In this document: in pieces, positions 19,174 through 33,210 of the stretch | How the letters are laid out: each line of letters begins with the position of its first letter | How positions within the stretch are numbered: position 1 is the stretch's first letter | NCBI RefSeq assembly: GCF_030272615.1 | Contig: NW_026729317.1 | Coordinates: forward strand, 62,501 to 102,005 | DNA length: 39,505 nt | Reading direction: 5' to 3' | Source: Cryptomeria japonica | Taxonomy: Eukaryota > Streptophyta > Pinopsida > Cupressales > Cupressaceae | Program-made: the position numbers and the translations under genes | The notes under the pieces: model-generated | Databases searched by the model: none | Told to the model about the DNA's origin: nothing | Seen by the model: the letters and a program-made list of their open reading frames with translations, nothing else

Positions 19174-22100
19174 TTCAAAAGTTTCCTGAAAAGGCAAAAA
19201 AAGTTGAGATTATAGAATTTCCCACTTGAGAGATTGTAAAAAAAAAAAATTTAAAATGAAGGAAACGCGGGTGCCAAGGTGTGCGCAGCCCAGCCAAGGT
19301 GTGCGCACCAAGGCGCCCACCCTGGCGAAGGTGCACGCAAGGTGCGCACCCGAGGCAAACCGGACAATTAACCCAACTTTCGACTTCGCGCGCACCTTGG
19401 AGCGCACTTCGGAGCGCTCCTTGGTGCGCACCAATCTTGGGCACCTCGGAGTGCACCATGGCGCCCACCAAGGTGCGCACCCGGGGCAAACCGAGCTCCG
19501 ACTTCGTGCGCACCTTGGAGCGCACGAAAGGTGCGCACCATGGCGCCCACCAAGGTGCGCAGCCCAGCCAAGGCGTGCGCATCAAGGTGCGCACCCTGGC
19601 GAAGGTGCGCACCCGGGGCAAACCGAGCTCCGACTTCGTGCGCACCTTGGAGCGCACAAAAGGTGCGCAACCCAGCCAAGGTGTGCGCACCCCGGTCAAA
19701 CCGAGCTCCGAATCGTGCGCACCAGAGGTGCACGCCATCGTGCGCACCTTGGAGCACACTTCGGAGCCCTCCTTGGTGCGCGCCGATGTTGCGCACCTCG
19801 GAGCGCACCCGGGGAAAACAATGCAATTAACCCGACTTTCGACTTCGTGGGCACCTCGGAGCGCTCTCGGGTTCGCACCTCGGAGCACACCGAGGTGCGC
19901 ACCTTTGATGCGCTGCCTTCACCAATTTCCAGAAAAGGCAAGAAAACATTGAGAAGGTGTGCGCACCGAGGTGCCCACCCTGGCGAAGGTGCACGCGAGG
20001 TGCGCACCCGGGGCAAACCGGGCTCCGACTTCGTGCACGCCGCACCTTGGAGCACACTTCGGAGCGCTCCTTGGTGCGCACCAGGGCGCGCAACCCAGCC
20101 GAGGTGCCCACCCCGGCGAAGGTGCACGCGAGGTGCGCACCCGGGGCAAACCGGGCTCCGACTTCGTGCACGCCATGGTGCCCACCGCGGCGAAGGTGCA
20201 CGCGAGGTGCGCACCCGGGGCAAACCGGGCTCCGACTTCGTGCACGCCGCACCTTGGAGCACACTTCGGAGCGCTCCTTGGTGCGCACCATGGTGCCCAC
20301 CAGGGCGCGCAACCCCGCCGAAGGTGCACGCGAGGTGCGCACCCGGGGCAAACCGGGCTCCGACTTCGTGCACGCCGCACCTTGGAGCACACTTCGGAGC
20401 GCTCCTTGGTGCGCACCATGGTGCCCACCAGGGCGCGCAACCCCGCCGAAGGTGCACGCGAGGTGCGCACCCGGGGCAAACCGGGCTCCGACTTCGTGCA
20501 CGCCATGGTGCGCACCGCGGCGAAGGTGCGCACCCGGGGCAAACCGGGCTCCGACTTCGTGCACGCCGCACCTTGGAGCACACTTCGGAGCGCTCCTTGG
20601 TGCGCACCAGGGCGCGCAACCCAGCCGAGGTGCCCACCCCGGCGAAGGTGCACGCGAGGTGCGTACCCGGGGCAAACCGGGCTCCGACTTCGTGCACGCC
20701 GCACCTTGGAGCACACTTCGGAGCGCTCCTTGGTGCGCACCATGGTGCCCACCAGGCCGCGCAACCCAGCCAAGGTGTGCGCACCAAGGTGCACGCGAGG
20801 TGCGCACCCGGGGCAAACCGGGGTCCGACTTCGTGCACGCCGCACCTTGGAGCACACATCGGGGCGCTCCCGGGTTCGCACCGGCGTTGCGCACCGTGGT
20901 GGGCACCTCGGAGCACACCAAGGTGGGCAGCGAGGTGCGCACCTTTGATGCGATGCCTTCACTAATTTCCATAAAAGGCAAAAAAAAAACGAGATTTTAA
21001 AATTTCCGTTTTGAAAGATAGTGAGAAAAAGGGAATGCTGGTGCCATCTTGAGCCCGCCCTGGTGCGCAGCCCAGCCAAGGTGTGCGCACCAAGGTGCCC
21101 ACCCTGGCGAAGGTGCGCGCCCGGGCAATTAACCCAACTTCCAACTTCGCGCGCGCCAGGGTGGGAGCGCACCCAACAACCGGGCCTGGGAAGAGCCAAT
21201 GCGAGAAACCCCACCAAACGCTCTGACAAAAAAAGAGGGGGCGCTCCAGTAACCCCGCTTCGGAGCGCACCCTGGGCAAACCCAGCCAAGGTGCCCACCC
21301 CGGCCAAGGTGCAGGCGAGGTGCGCACCCGGGGCAAACCGGGCTCCGACAACGTGCACGCCGCACCTTGGAGCACACTTCGTAGCGCTCCCGGGTGCGCA
21401 CCTCAGAGCACACCAAGGTGGGCAGCGAGGTGCGCACCTTTGATGCGCTGCCTTCACTAATTTCCAGAAAAGGCAAAAAAAAAAGGAGATTTTAAAATTT
21501 CCGTTTTGAAAGATAGTGAAAAAAACGGAACGCGCGTGCCATCTTGAGCCCGCCCTGGTGCGCAGCCCAGGTAAGGTGCCCACCCTGGCAAAGGTGCGCA
21601 CCCGGGCAATTAACCCTACTTCCGACTTCGTGCGCGCCAGGGTGGCAACCGGGCCTCGGAAGAGCCAATGCGAGAAACCCCACCAAACGCTCCGACAAAA
21701 AAAGAGGCGGCGCTCCAATAACCCCGCTTCGGAGCGCAGCCGGGGCAAACCCAGCCAAGGTGCCCACCCCGACGAAGGTGCACGCGAGGTGCGCACCCGG
21801 GGCAAACCGGGCTCCGACAACGTGCACGCAGCACCTTGGAGCACACTTCGAAGCACTCCCGGGTGCCCACCGGCGTTGCGCACCGTGGTGGGCAGCGAGG
21901 TGCGCACCTTTGATGCGCTGCCTTCACTAATTTCCAGAAAAAGGCAAAAAAAAATGAGATTTTAAAATTTCCGTTTTGAAAGATAGTGAAAAAAAAGGAA
22001 CGCGGGTGCCATCTTGAGCCCGCCCTGGTGCGCAGCCCAGGCAAGGCATGCGCACCAAGGTGCCCACCCGAGGTGCACACCCGGGGCAAACCGGGCTCCG

Positions 22101-25100
22101 ACTTCGTGCAGGCCGCACCTTGGAGCACACTTCGGAGCGCTCCTTGGTGCGCACCATGGTGCCCACCAGGGCGCGCAACCCAGCCAAGGTCTGCACACTA
22201 AGGTGCCCACCCCGGCGAAGGTGCACGCGAGGTGCGCACCCGGGGCAAACCGGGCTCCGACTTCGTGCACGCCATGGTGCCCACCGCGGAGAAGGTGCAC
22301 GCGAGGTGCGCACCCGGGGCAAACCGGGCTCCGACTTCGTGCACGCCGCACCTTGGAGCACACTTCGGAGCGCTCCTTGGTGCGCACCATGGTGCCCACC
22401 AGGGCGCGCAACCCAGCCAAGGTGTGCGCACCAAGGTGCACGCGAGGTGCGCACCCGGGGCAAACCGGGGTCCGACTTCGTGCACGCCGCACCTTGGAGC
22501 ACACATCGGAGCGCTCCCAGGTTCGCACCAGCGTTGCGCACCTTTGATGCGCTGCCTTCACTAATTTCCAGAAAAGGCAAAAAAAAACGATATTTTAAAA
22601 TTTCCGTTCTGAAAGATAGTGAAAAAAACGGAACGCGGGTGCCATCTTGAGCCCTTCCTGGTGCGCAGCCCAGGCAAGTTGTGCGCACCAAGGTGCCCAC
22701 CCTGGCGGAGGTGCGCGCCCGGGGCAAACCGGGCTCCGACTTCGTGCACTGCATGGTGCCCACCAAGGCGCGCAACCCAGCCAAGGTGCCCACCGCAGCG
22801 AAGGTGCACGCGAGGTGCACACCCGGGGCAAACCGGGCTCCGACTTCGTGCACGCCGCACCTTGGAGCACACTTCAGAGCGCTCCTTGGTGCGCACCAGG
22901 GCGCGCAACCCAGCCGAGGTGCCCACCCCGGCGAAGGTGCACGCGAGGTGCGCACCCGGGGCAAACCGGGCTCCGACTTCGTGCACGCCATGGTGCCCAC
23001 CGCGGCGAAGGTGCGCACCCGGGGCAAACCGGGCTCCGACTTCGTGCACGCCGCACCTTGGAGCACACTTCGGAGCGCTCCTTGGTGCGCACCATGGTGC
23101 CCACCAGGCCGCGCAACCCAGCCAAGGTGTGCGCACCAAGGTGCACGCGAGGTGCGCACCCGGGGCAAACCGGGGTCCGACTTCGTGCACGCCGCACCTT
23201 GGAGCACACATCGGGGCGCTCCCGGGTTCGCACCGGCGTTGCGCACCGTGGTGGGCACCTCGGAGCACACCAAGGTGGGCAGCGAGGTGCGCACCTTTGA
23301 TGCGATGCCTTCACTAATTTCCATAAAAGGCAAAAAAAAAACGAGATTTTAAAATTTCCGTTTTGAAAGATAGTGAGAAAAAGGGAATGCTGGTGCCATC
23401 TTGAGCCCGCCCTGGTGCGCAGCCCAGCCAAGGTTTGCGCACCAAGGTGCCCACCCTGGCGAAGGTGCGCGCCCGGGCAATTAACCCAACTTCCAACTTC
23501 GCGCGCGCCAGGGTGGGAGCGCACCCAACAACCGGGCCTGGGAAGAGCCAATGCGAGAAACCCCACCAAACTCTCTGACAAAAAAAGAGGGGGCGCTCCA
23601 GTAACCCCGCTTCGGAGCGCACCCTGGGCAAACCCAGCCAAGGTGCCCACCCCGGCCAAGGTGCAGGCGAGGTGCGCACCCGGGGCAAACCGGGCTCCGA
23701 CAACGTGCACGCCGCACCTTGGAGCACACTTCGTAGCGCTCCCGGGTGCGCACCTCAGAGCACACCAAGGTGGGCAGCGAGGTGCGCACCTTTGATGCGC
23801 TGCCTTCACTAATTTCCAGAAAAGGCAAAAAAAAAAGGAGATTTTAAAATTTCCGTTTTGAAAGATAGTGAAAAAAACGGAACGCGCGTGCCATCTTGAG
23901 CCCGCCCTGGTGCGCAGCCCAGGTAAGGTGCCACCCTGGCAAAGGTGCGCACCCGGGCAATTAACCCTACTTCCGACTTCGTGCGCGCCAGGGTGGCAAC
24001 CGGGCCTCGGAAGAGCCAATGCGAGAAACCCCACCAAACGCTCCGACAAAAAAAGAGGCGGCGCTCCAATAACCCCGCTTCGGAGCGCAGCCGGGGCAAA
24101 CCAAGCCAAGGTGCCCACCCCGACGAAGGTGCACGCGAGGTGCGCACCCGGGGCAAACCGGGCTCCGACAACGTGCACGCAGCACCTTGGAGCACACTTC
24201 GAAGCACTCCCGGGTGCCCACCGGCGTTGCGCACCGTGGTGGGCAGCGAGGTGCGCACCTTTGATGCGCTGCCTTCACTAATTTCCAGAAAAAGGCAAAA
24301 AAAAATGAGATTTTAAAATTTCCGTTTTGAAAGATAGTGAAAAAAAAGGAACGCGGGTGCCATCTTGAGCCCGCCCTGGTGCGCAGCCCAGGCAAGGCAT
24401 GCGCACCAAGGTGCCCACCCGAGGTGCACACCCGGGGCAAACCGGGCTCCGACTTCGTGCAGGCCGCACCTTGGAGCACACTTCGGAGCGCTCCTTGGTG
24501 CGCACCATGGTGCCCACCAGGGCGCACCCGAGGCAAACCGGGCTCCGACTTCGTGCACGCCGCACCTTGGAGCACACATCGGAGCGCTCCCAGGTTCGCA
24601 CCAGCGTTGCGCACCTTTGATGCGCTGCCTTCACTAATTTCCAGAAAAGGCAAAAAAAAACGATATTTTAAAATTTCCGTTCTGAAAGATAGTGAAAAAA
24701 ACGGAACGCGGGTGCCATCTTGAGCCCTTCCTGATGCGCAGCCCAGGCAAGTTGTGCGCACCAAGGTGCCCACCCTGGCGGAGGTGCGCGCCCGGGGCAA
24801 ACCGGGCTCCGACTTCGTGCACTGCATGGTGCCCACCAAGGCGCGCAACCCAGCCAAGGTGCCCACCGCAGCGAAGGTGCACGCGAGGTGCGCACCCGAG
24901 GTGCACACCCGGGGCAAACCGGGCTCCGACTTCGTGCACGCCGCACCTTGGAGCACACTTCAGAGCGCTCCTTGGTACGCACCAGGGCGCGCAACCCAGC
25001 CAAGGTGCTCACCCCGGCGAAGGTGCACGCGAGGTGCGCACCCGGGGCAAACCGGGCTCGGACTTCGTGCACGCCGCACCTTGGAGCACACATCGGAGCG

Positions 25101-25287
25101 CTCCCGGGTTCGCACCAGCATTGCGCACCTTTGATGCGCTGCCTTCACTAATTTCCAGAAAAGGCAAAAAAAAGAAAAAAATGAGATTTTAAAATTTCCG
25201 TTTTGAAAGATAGTGAAAAAAACGGAACGCGGGTGCCATCTTGAGCCCGCCCTGGTGTGCAGCCCAGGCAAGTTGTGCGCACCAAGG
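19174..25287. repeat. GTGCGCACC module region of unit 2
   Basis: Same modules, AT-rich cores and internal duplication as unit 1, shifted by 7923-7924 bp (duplication copies about 20954-23305 and 23306-25287). No gene seen. Confidence 0.9.
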
Positions 25288-26541
25288 CACCCACCCTGGC
25301 CAAGGTGGGTCACGGGGTGGGTCCTAGGGTGGGTAACGGGGTGGGTACTAAGGTGCGTGCCAAGGTGGGTCATAGGGTGGGTGCCAAGGTGGGCACCAGG
25401 GTGGGTGTGCACCAACCCTAGCCAGGGTAGGTCACGGGGTGGTTGTCGGGGTGGGCGTCAAGGAGCCAAGGTGGGTGGCAAGTAGCCAAGTTGCGTGCCA
25501 AGGTGGGTGTCGGGGTGGGTGCCAAGGATCCAAGGTGGGTGCCAAGGAACCAAGGTGGGTGTCTGGGTGGGTGCCGAGGTGGGAGCCAGGGTGGGTCCCA
25601 AGGTGAGTGCAAAGGTGGGTGCCAGGGTCAAGGTGAGTGCCAATGTGGGTTCCAAGGTGCCAGGGTCAGGGTGAGTGCCAATGTGGGTTCAAAGGTGCTA
25701 AGTTGGGTGCGAGGTTGGGTGCGAGGGTGGGTGGGTGCCAAGGTGTGCTAGGTGGAAGCCCGGGTGGGTCGGCATCCCATGGGTGTCGAGTTGGGTGCCT
25801 GATGGGTGCTTCTTGTCAAGTTTTAGTCGTCGGGACTCATTTCGAGCCTTAGAGGTCGTTTCTTGTCCGGTTGCCCTGTCTTCGACCTGGGAACCCAATT
25901 TTGGTCCTCGGGTCCCATTTTTTTTTGTCTCGCATCCCACTTTTGGCCTGTGGCCTTTTCGGGGTCGATTCTCGTTTTGGGCATCAGAGCATGTTTCTTC
26001 TCCTAAAACCCAATATTTGTTTATTAAGTCTCGGAACACATTTTTGTTCTCGTGGACCCATCATGGGTCTTGGAACGCATTTGTGGTCCTTGGGTCCCAT
26101 TTTGCATCCCGAAACTTGTGTTTTGGTGCTTGATCCCTATTTTGGGTGCCCACCTTGCACCAAGTGCGCACCCGGGGCAAACCGAGCGCCTTGGTGCACC
26201 GGGGCAAGATCGAGCGTGCACCCGAGGCGCCCCGAACATGCACCAAGGTGCACTCGGCCCACATGTGAGCGCAGGTCGTTGCGCCCGAGGTGGTGTGTGG
26301 GCACCGCGTTGCAGACGGGACACTGCACGCACACGACGCCCCCTCCAGGTGCACGCACGTAGGCCGGGCCGGGTGCACACCCGACGCCCTAGCAAGGTGC
26401 GCGCACCCGGGCAGGGCTCACACTTGGCGAACGGGGCGCACTTCGCGAGGGAGGGTGTGCACCTCGACGGGGGTGGGTGGCCGGGGTGGATTCGCACGTG
26501 GGTCGCGGTTTGCTAAGTACACACTGCGACAAGCTCATAAC

Positions 26542-26659
26542 GGGTGCGATCATACCAGCGTTAGTGCACCGGATCCCATCAGAACTCCGCAGTTAAGCGC
26601 GCTTGGGCCGGAGTAGTACTGGGATGGGTGACCTCCCGGGAAGTCCCGGTGTTGCACCC
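26542..26659 (+). rRNA. 5S rRNA: 5S ribosomal RNA gene, copy 3
   Basis: Identical to copies 1 and 2 by reading, 7924 bp after copy 2. Confidence 0.97.
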
Positions 26660-26672
26660 TTTTTTAGTTTTT
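26660..26672 (+). terminator. Pol III terminator of 5S copy 3
   Basis: T6, AG and T5 directly after the gene. Confidence 0.85.
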
Positions 26673-27096
26673 CGCCGGGCGTCGCAATGCTATTTGAATA
26701 AACCTTTTGCCCGTTTGCGTTCTCGTCGGGGCCGGGCCGGGCCGGGGTGCGCTGCCCGCACTACCGCGCGCGCGGGGGCGACACCGAGCGCGCACCCGAG
26801 GCGCCCCGAGCACACAGGCCACGGTGCAACCCGGGCGTTGTGCGCGCACCCCGGTGCGCCCGAGGTGCTGCGCGCGCACCCAGGTGAAATCGGTGTGCAC
26901 CTCGGCCAGTGCGCGCTCGGTCGAGTCGCGCACGTTGGCCAAGGTGCACGGTGATGTTTCTTACTCTAAGGTTCCGCACCAGACGCCCGGGACAGGTGAG
27001 CGAAGCTGGGCGGGGCCGGGTGCGCGGCCGGGGCAGGTGCACGCAGCTGGAGAGAGCTTTGGAGCACACTTCGGAGCGCACCAATGATGCGCTCCA

Positions 27097-30000
27097 TTCA
27101 AAAGTTTCCTGAAAAGGCAAAAAAAGTTGAGATTATAGAATTTCCCACTTGAGAGATTGTAAAAAAAAAAAATTTAAAATGAAGGAAACGCGGGTGCCAA
27201 GGTGTGCGCAGCCCAGCCAAGGTGTGCGCACCAAGGCGCCCACCCTGGCGAAGGTGCACGCAAGGTGCGCACCCGAGGCAAACCGGACAATTAACCCAAC
27301 TTTCGACTTCGCGCGCACCTTGGAGCGCACTTCGGAGCGCTCCTTGGTGCGCACCAATCTTGGGCACCTCGGAGTGCACCATGGCGCCCACCAAGGTGCG
27401 CACCCGGGGCAAACCGAGCTCCGACTTCGTGCGCACCTTGGAGCGCACGAAAGGTGCGCACCATGGCGCCCACCAAGGTGCGCAGCCCAGCCAAGGCGTG
27501 CGCATCAAGGTGCGCACCCTGGCGAAGGTGCGCACCCGGGGCAAACCGAGCTCCGACTTCGTGCGCACCTTGGAGCGCACAAAAGGTGCGCAACCCAGCC
27601 AAGGTGTGCGCACCCCGGTCAAACCGAGCTCCGAATCGTGCGCACCAGAGGTGCACGCCATCGTGCGCACCTTGGAGCACACTTCGGAGCCCTCCTTGGT
27701 GCGCGCCGATGTTGCGCACCTCGGAGCGCACCCGGGGAAAACAATGCAATTAACCCGACTTTCGACTTCGTGGGCACCTCGGAGCGCTCTCGGGTTCGCA
27801 CCTCGGAGCACACCGAGGTGCGCACCTTTGATGCGCTGCCTTCACCAATTTCCAGAAAAGGCAAGAAAACATTGAGAAGGTGTGCGCACCGAGGTGCCCA
27901 CCCTGGCGAAGGTGCACGCGAGGTGCGCACCCGGGGCAAACCGGGCTCCGACTTCGTGCACGCCGCACCTTGGAGCACACTTCGGAGCGCTCCTTGGTGC
28001 GCACCAGGGCGCGCAACCCAGCCGAGGTGCCCACCCCGGCGAAGGTGCACGCGAGGTGCGCACCCGGGGCAAACCGGGCTCCGACTTCGTGCACGCCATG
28101 GTGCCCACCGCGGCGAAGGTGCACGCGAGGTGCGCACCCGGGGCAAACCGGGCTCCGACTTCGTGCACGCCGCACCTTGGAGCACACTTCGGAGCGCTCC
28201 TTGGTGCGCACCATGGTGCCCACCAGGGCGCGCAACCCCGCCGAAGGTGCACGCGAGGTGCGCACCCGGGGCAAACCGGGCTCCGACTTCGTGCACGCCG
28301 CACCTTGGAGCACACTTCGGAGCGCTCCTTGGTGCGCACCATGGTGCCCACCAGGGCGCGCAACCCCGCCGAAGGTGCACGCGAGGTGCGCACCCGGGGC
28401 AAACCGGGCTCCGACTTCGTGCACGCCATGGTGCGCACCGCGGCGAAGGTGCGCACCCGGGGCAAACCGGGCTCCGACTTCGTGCACGCCGCACCTTGGA
28501 GCACACTTCGGAGCGCTCCTTGGTGCGCACCAGGGCGCGCAACCCAGCCGAGGTGCCCACCCCGGCGAAGGTGCACGCGAGGTGCGTACCTGGGGCAAAC
28601 CGGGCTCCGACTTCGTGCACGCCGCACCTTGGAGCACACTTCGGAGCGCTCCTTGGTGCGCACCATGGTGCCCACCAGGCCGCGCAACCCAGCCAAGGTG
28701 TGCGCACCAAGGTGCACGCGAGGTGCGCACCCGGGGCAAACCGGGGTCCGACTTCGTGCACGCCGCACCTTGGAGCACACATCGGGGCGCTCCCGGGTTC
28801 GCACCGGCGTTGCGCACCGTGGTGGGCACCTCGGAGCACACCAAGGTGGGCAGCGAGGTGCGCACCTTTGATGCGATGCCTTCACTAATTTCCATAAAAG
28901 GCAAAAAAAAAACGAGATTTTAAAATTTCCGTTTTGAAAGATAGTGAGAAAAAGGGAATGCTGGTGCCATCTTGAGCCCGCCCTGGTGCGCAGCCCAGCC
29001 AAGGTGTGCGCACCAAGGTGCCCACCCTGGCGAAGGTGCGCGCCCGGGCAATTAACCCAACTTCCAACTTCGCGCGCGCCAGGGTGGGAGCGCACCCAAC
29101 AACCGGGCCTGGGAAGAGCCAATGCGAGAAACCCCACCAAACGCTCTGACAAAAAAAGAGGGGGCGCTCCAGTAACCCCGCTTCGGAGCGCACCCTGGGC
29201 AAACCCAGCCAAGGTGCCCACCCCGGCCAAGGTGCAGGCGAGGTGCGCACCCGGGGCAAACCGGGCTCCGACAACGTGCACGCCGCACCTTGGAGCACAC
29301 TTCGTAGCGCTCCCGGGTGCGCACCTCAGAGCACACCAAGGTGGGCAGCGAGGTGCGCACCTTTGATGCGCTGCCTTCACTAATTTCCAGAAAAGGCAAA
29401 AAAAAAAGGAGATTTTAAAATTTCCGTTTTGAAAGATAGTGAAAAAAACGGAACGCGCGTGCCATCTTGAGCCCGCCCTGGTGCGCAGCCCAGGTAAGGT
29501 GCCCACCCTGGCAAAGGTGCGCACCCGGGCAATTAACCCTACTTCCGACTTCGTGCGCGCCAGGGTGGCAACCGGGCCTCGGAAGAGCCAATGCGAGAAA
29601 CCCCACCAAACGCTCCGACAAAAAAAGAGGCGGCACTCCAATAACCCCGCTTCGGAGCGCAGCCGGGGCAAACCCAGCCAAGGTGCCCACCCCGACGAAG
29701 GTGCACGCGAGGTGCGCACCCGGGGCAAACCGGGCTCCGACAACGTGCACGCAGCACCTTGGAGCACACTTCGAAGCACTCCCGGGTGCCCACCGGCGTT
29801 GCGCACCGTGGTGGGCAGCGAGGTGCGCACCTTTGATGCGCTGCCTTCACTAATTTCCAGAAAAAGGCAAAAAAAAATGAGATTTTAAAATTTCCGTTTT
29901 GAAAGATAGTGAAAAAAAAGGAACGCGGGTGCCATCTTGAGCCCGCCCTGGTGCGCAGCCCAGGCAAGGCATGCGCACCAAGGTGCCCACCCGAGGTGCA

Positions 30001-33000
30001 CACCCGGGGCAAACCGGGCTCCGACTTCGTGCAGGCCGCACCTTGGAGCACACTTCGGAGCGCTCCTTGGTGCGCACCATGGTGCCCACCAGGGCGCGCA
30101 ACCCAGCCAAGGTCTGCACACTAAGGTGCCCACCCCGGCGAAGGTGCACGCGAGGTGCGCACCCGGGGCAAACCGGGCTCCGACTTCGTGCACGCCATGG
30201 TGCCCACCGCGGCGAAGGTGCACGCGAGGTGCGCACCCGGGGCAAACCGGGCTCCGACTTCGTGCACGCCGCACCTTGGAGCACACTTCGGAGCGCTCCT
30301 TGGTGCGCACCATGGTGCCCACCAGGGCGCGCAACCCAGCCAAGGTGTGCGCACCAAGGTGCACGCGAGGTGCGCACCCGGGGCAAACCGGGGTCCGACT
30401 TCGTGCACGCCGCACCTTGGAGCACACATCGGAGCGCTCCCAGGTTCGCACCAGCGTTGCGCACCTTTGATGCGCTGCCTTCACTAATTTCCAGAAAAGG
30501 CAAAAAAAAACGATATTTTAAAATTTCCGTTCTGAAAGATAGTGAAAAAAACGGAACGCGGGTGCCATCTTGAGCCCTTCCTGGTGCGCAGCCCAGGCAA
30601 GTTGTGCGCACCAAGGTGCCCACCCTGGCGGAGGTGCGCGCCCGGGGCAAACCGGGCTCCGACTTCGTGCACTGCATGGTGCCCACCAAGGCGCGCAACC
30701 CAGCCAAGGTGCCCACCGCAGCGAAGGTGCACGCGAGGTGCACACCCGGGGCAAACCGGGCTCCGACTTCGTGCACGCCGCACCTTGGAGCACACTTCAG
30801 AGCGCTCCTTGGTGCGCACCAGGGCGCGCAACCCAGCCGAGGTGCCCACCCCGGCGAAGGTGCACGCGAGGTGCGCACCCGGGGCAAACCGGGCTCCGAC
30901 TTCGTGCACGCCATGGTGCCCACCGCGGCGAAGGTGCGCACCCGGGGCAAACCGGGCTCCGACTTCGTGCACGCCGCACCTTGGAGCACACTTCGGAGCG
31001 CTCCTTGGTGCGCACCATGGTGCCCACCAGGCCGCGCAACCCAGCCAAGGTGTGCGCACCAAGGTGCACGCGAGGTGCGCACCCGGGGCAAACCGGGGTC
31101 CGACTTCGTGCACGCCGCACCTTGGAGCACACATCGGGGCGCTCCCGGGTTCGCACCGGCGTTGCGCACCGTGGTGGGCACCTCGGAGCACACCAAGGTG
31201 GGCAGCGAGGTGCGCACCTTTGATGCGATGCCTTCACTAATTTCCATAAAAGGCAAAAAAAAAACGAGATTTTAAAATTTCCGTTTTGAAAGATAGTGAG
31301 AAAAAGGGAATGCTGGTGCCATCTTGAGCCCGCCCTGGTGCGCAGCCCAGCCAAGGTTTGCGCACCAAGGTGCCCACCCTGGCGAAGGTGCGCGCCCGGG
31401 CAATTAACCCAACTTCCAACTTCGCGCGCGCCAGGGTGGGAGCGCACCCAACAACCGGGCCTGGGAAGAGCCAATGCGAGAAACCCCACCAAACTCTCTG
31501 ACAAAAAAAGAGGGGGCGCTCCAGTAACCCCGCTTCGGAGCGCACCCTGGGCAAACCCAGCCAAGGTGCCCACCCCGGCCAAGGTGCAGGCGAGGTGCGC
31601 ACCCGGGGCAAACCGGGCTCCGACAACGTGCACGCCGCACCTTGGAGCACACTTCGTAGCGCTCCCGGGTGCGCACCTCAGAGCACACCAAGGTGGGCAG
31701 CGAGGTGCGCACCTTTGATGCGCTGCCTTCACTAATTTCCAGAAAAGGCAAAAAAAAAAGGAGATTTTAAAATTTCCGTTTTGAAAGATAGTGAAAAAAA
31801 CGGAACGCGCGTGCCATCTTGAGCCCGCCCTGGTGCGCAGCCCAGGTAAGGTGCCACCCTGGCAAAGGTGCGCACCCGGGCAATTAACCCTACTTCCGAC
31901 TTCGTGCGCGCCAGGGTGGCAACCGGGCCTCGGAAGAGCCAATGCGAGAAACCCCACCAAACGCTCCGACAAAAAAAGAGGCGGCGCTCCAATAACCCCG
32001 CTTCGGAGCGCAGCCGGGGCAAACCAAGCCAAGGTGCCCACCCCGACGAAGGTGCACGCGAGGTGCGCACCCGGGGCAAACCGGGCTCCGACAACGTGCA
32101 CGCAGCACCTTGGAGCACACTTCGAAGCACTCCCGGGTGCCCACCGGCGTTGCGCACCGTGGTGGGCAGCGAGGTGCGCACCTTTGATGCGCTGCCTTCA
32201 CTAATTTCCAGAAAAAGGCAAAAAAAAATGAGATTTTAAAATTTCCGTTTTGAAAGATAGTGAAAAAAAAGGAACGCGGGTGCCATCTTGAGCCCGCCCT
32301 GGTGCGCAGCCCAGGCAAGGCATGCGCACCAAGGTGCCCACCCGAGGTGCACACCCGGGGCAAACCGGGCTCCGACTTCGTGCAGGCCGCACCTTGGAGC
32401 ACACTTCGGAGCGCTCCTTGGTGCGCACCATGGTGCCCACCAGGGCGCACCCGAGGCAAACCGGGCTCCGACTTCGTGCACGCCGCACCTTGGAGCACAC
32501 ATCGGAGCGCTCCCAGGTTCGCACCAGCGTTGCGCACCTTTGATGCGCTGCCTTCACTAATTTCCAGAAAAGGCAAAAAAAAACGATATTTTAAAATTTC
32601 CGTTCTGAAAGATAGTGAAAAAAACGGAACGCGGGTGCCATCTTGAGCCCTTCCTGATGCGCAGCCCAGGCAAGTTGTGCGCACCAAGGTGCCCACCCTG
32701 GCGGAGGTGCGCGCCCGGGGCAAACCGGGCTCCGACTTCGTGCACTGCATGGTGCCCACCAAGGCGCGCAACCCAGCCAAGGTGCCCACCGCAGCGAAGG
32801 TGCACGCGAGGTGCGCACCCGAGGTGCACACCCGGGGCAAACCGGGCTCCGACTTCGTGCACGCCGCACCTTGGAGCACACTTCAGAGCGCTCCTTGGTA
32901 CGCACCAGGGCGCGCAACCCAGCCAAGGTGCTCACCCCGGCGAAGGTGCACGCGAGGTGCGCACCCGGGGCAAACCGGGCTCGGACTTCGTGCACGCCGC

Positions 33001-33210
33001 ACCTTGGAGCACACATCGGAGCGCTCCCGGGTTCGCACCAGCATTGCGCACCTTTGATGCGCTGCCTTCACTAATTTCCAGAAAAGGCAAAAAAAAGAAA
33101 AAAATGAGATTTTAAAATTTCCGTTTTGAAAGATAGTGAAAAAAACGGAACGCGGGTGCCATCTTGAGCCCGCCCTGGTGTGCAGCCCAGGCAAGTTGTG
33201 CGCACCAAGG
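27097..33210. repeat. GTGCGCACC module region of unit 3
   Basis: Same modules, AT-rich cores and internal duplication as unit 1, shifted by about 15846-15847 bp (duplication copies about 28877-31228 and 31229-33210). No gene seen. Confidence 0.9.

Larger units (their letters stand above)
17364..25287. repeat. 7924-bp rDNA spacer unit 2 with one 5S gene
   Basis: Same order as unit 1: minisatellite 17364-17881, T-rich block 17883-18228, 5S 18618-18735, modules from about 19174. Seen differences: T at 17437 (C in units 1 and 3) and A at 22290 (C in the others). One extra base lies in an A run. The 662-aa frame on the - strand at 19919-21907 is a repeat artefact that unit 1 breaks by such a length change. 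Confidence 0.95.
25288..33210. repeat. 7923-bp rDNA spacer unit 3 with one 5S gene
   Basis: Same order: minisatellite 25288-25805, T-rich block 25807-26152, 5S 26542-26659, modules from about 27097. It shares the five-G run in the 5S downstream flank with unit 4, against six in units 1 and 2. Seen private changes: T at 28591 and A at 29635, both at CpG. Confidence 0.95.

Noticed and set aside
19919-21907. 662-aa open frame on the - strand
   Set aside because: It reads through several AT-rich cores and modules. In unit 1 a one-base homopolymer change breaks the same stretch, as expected for non-coding repeats.
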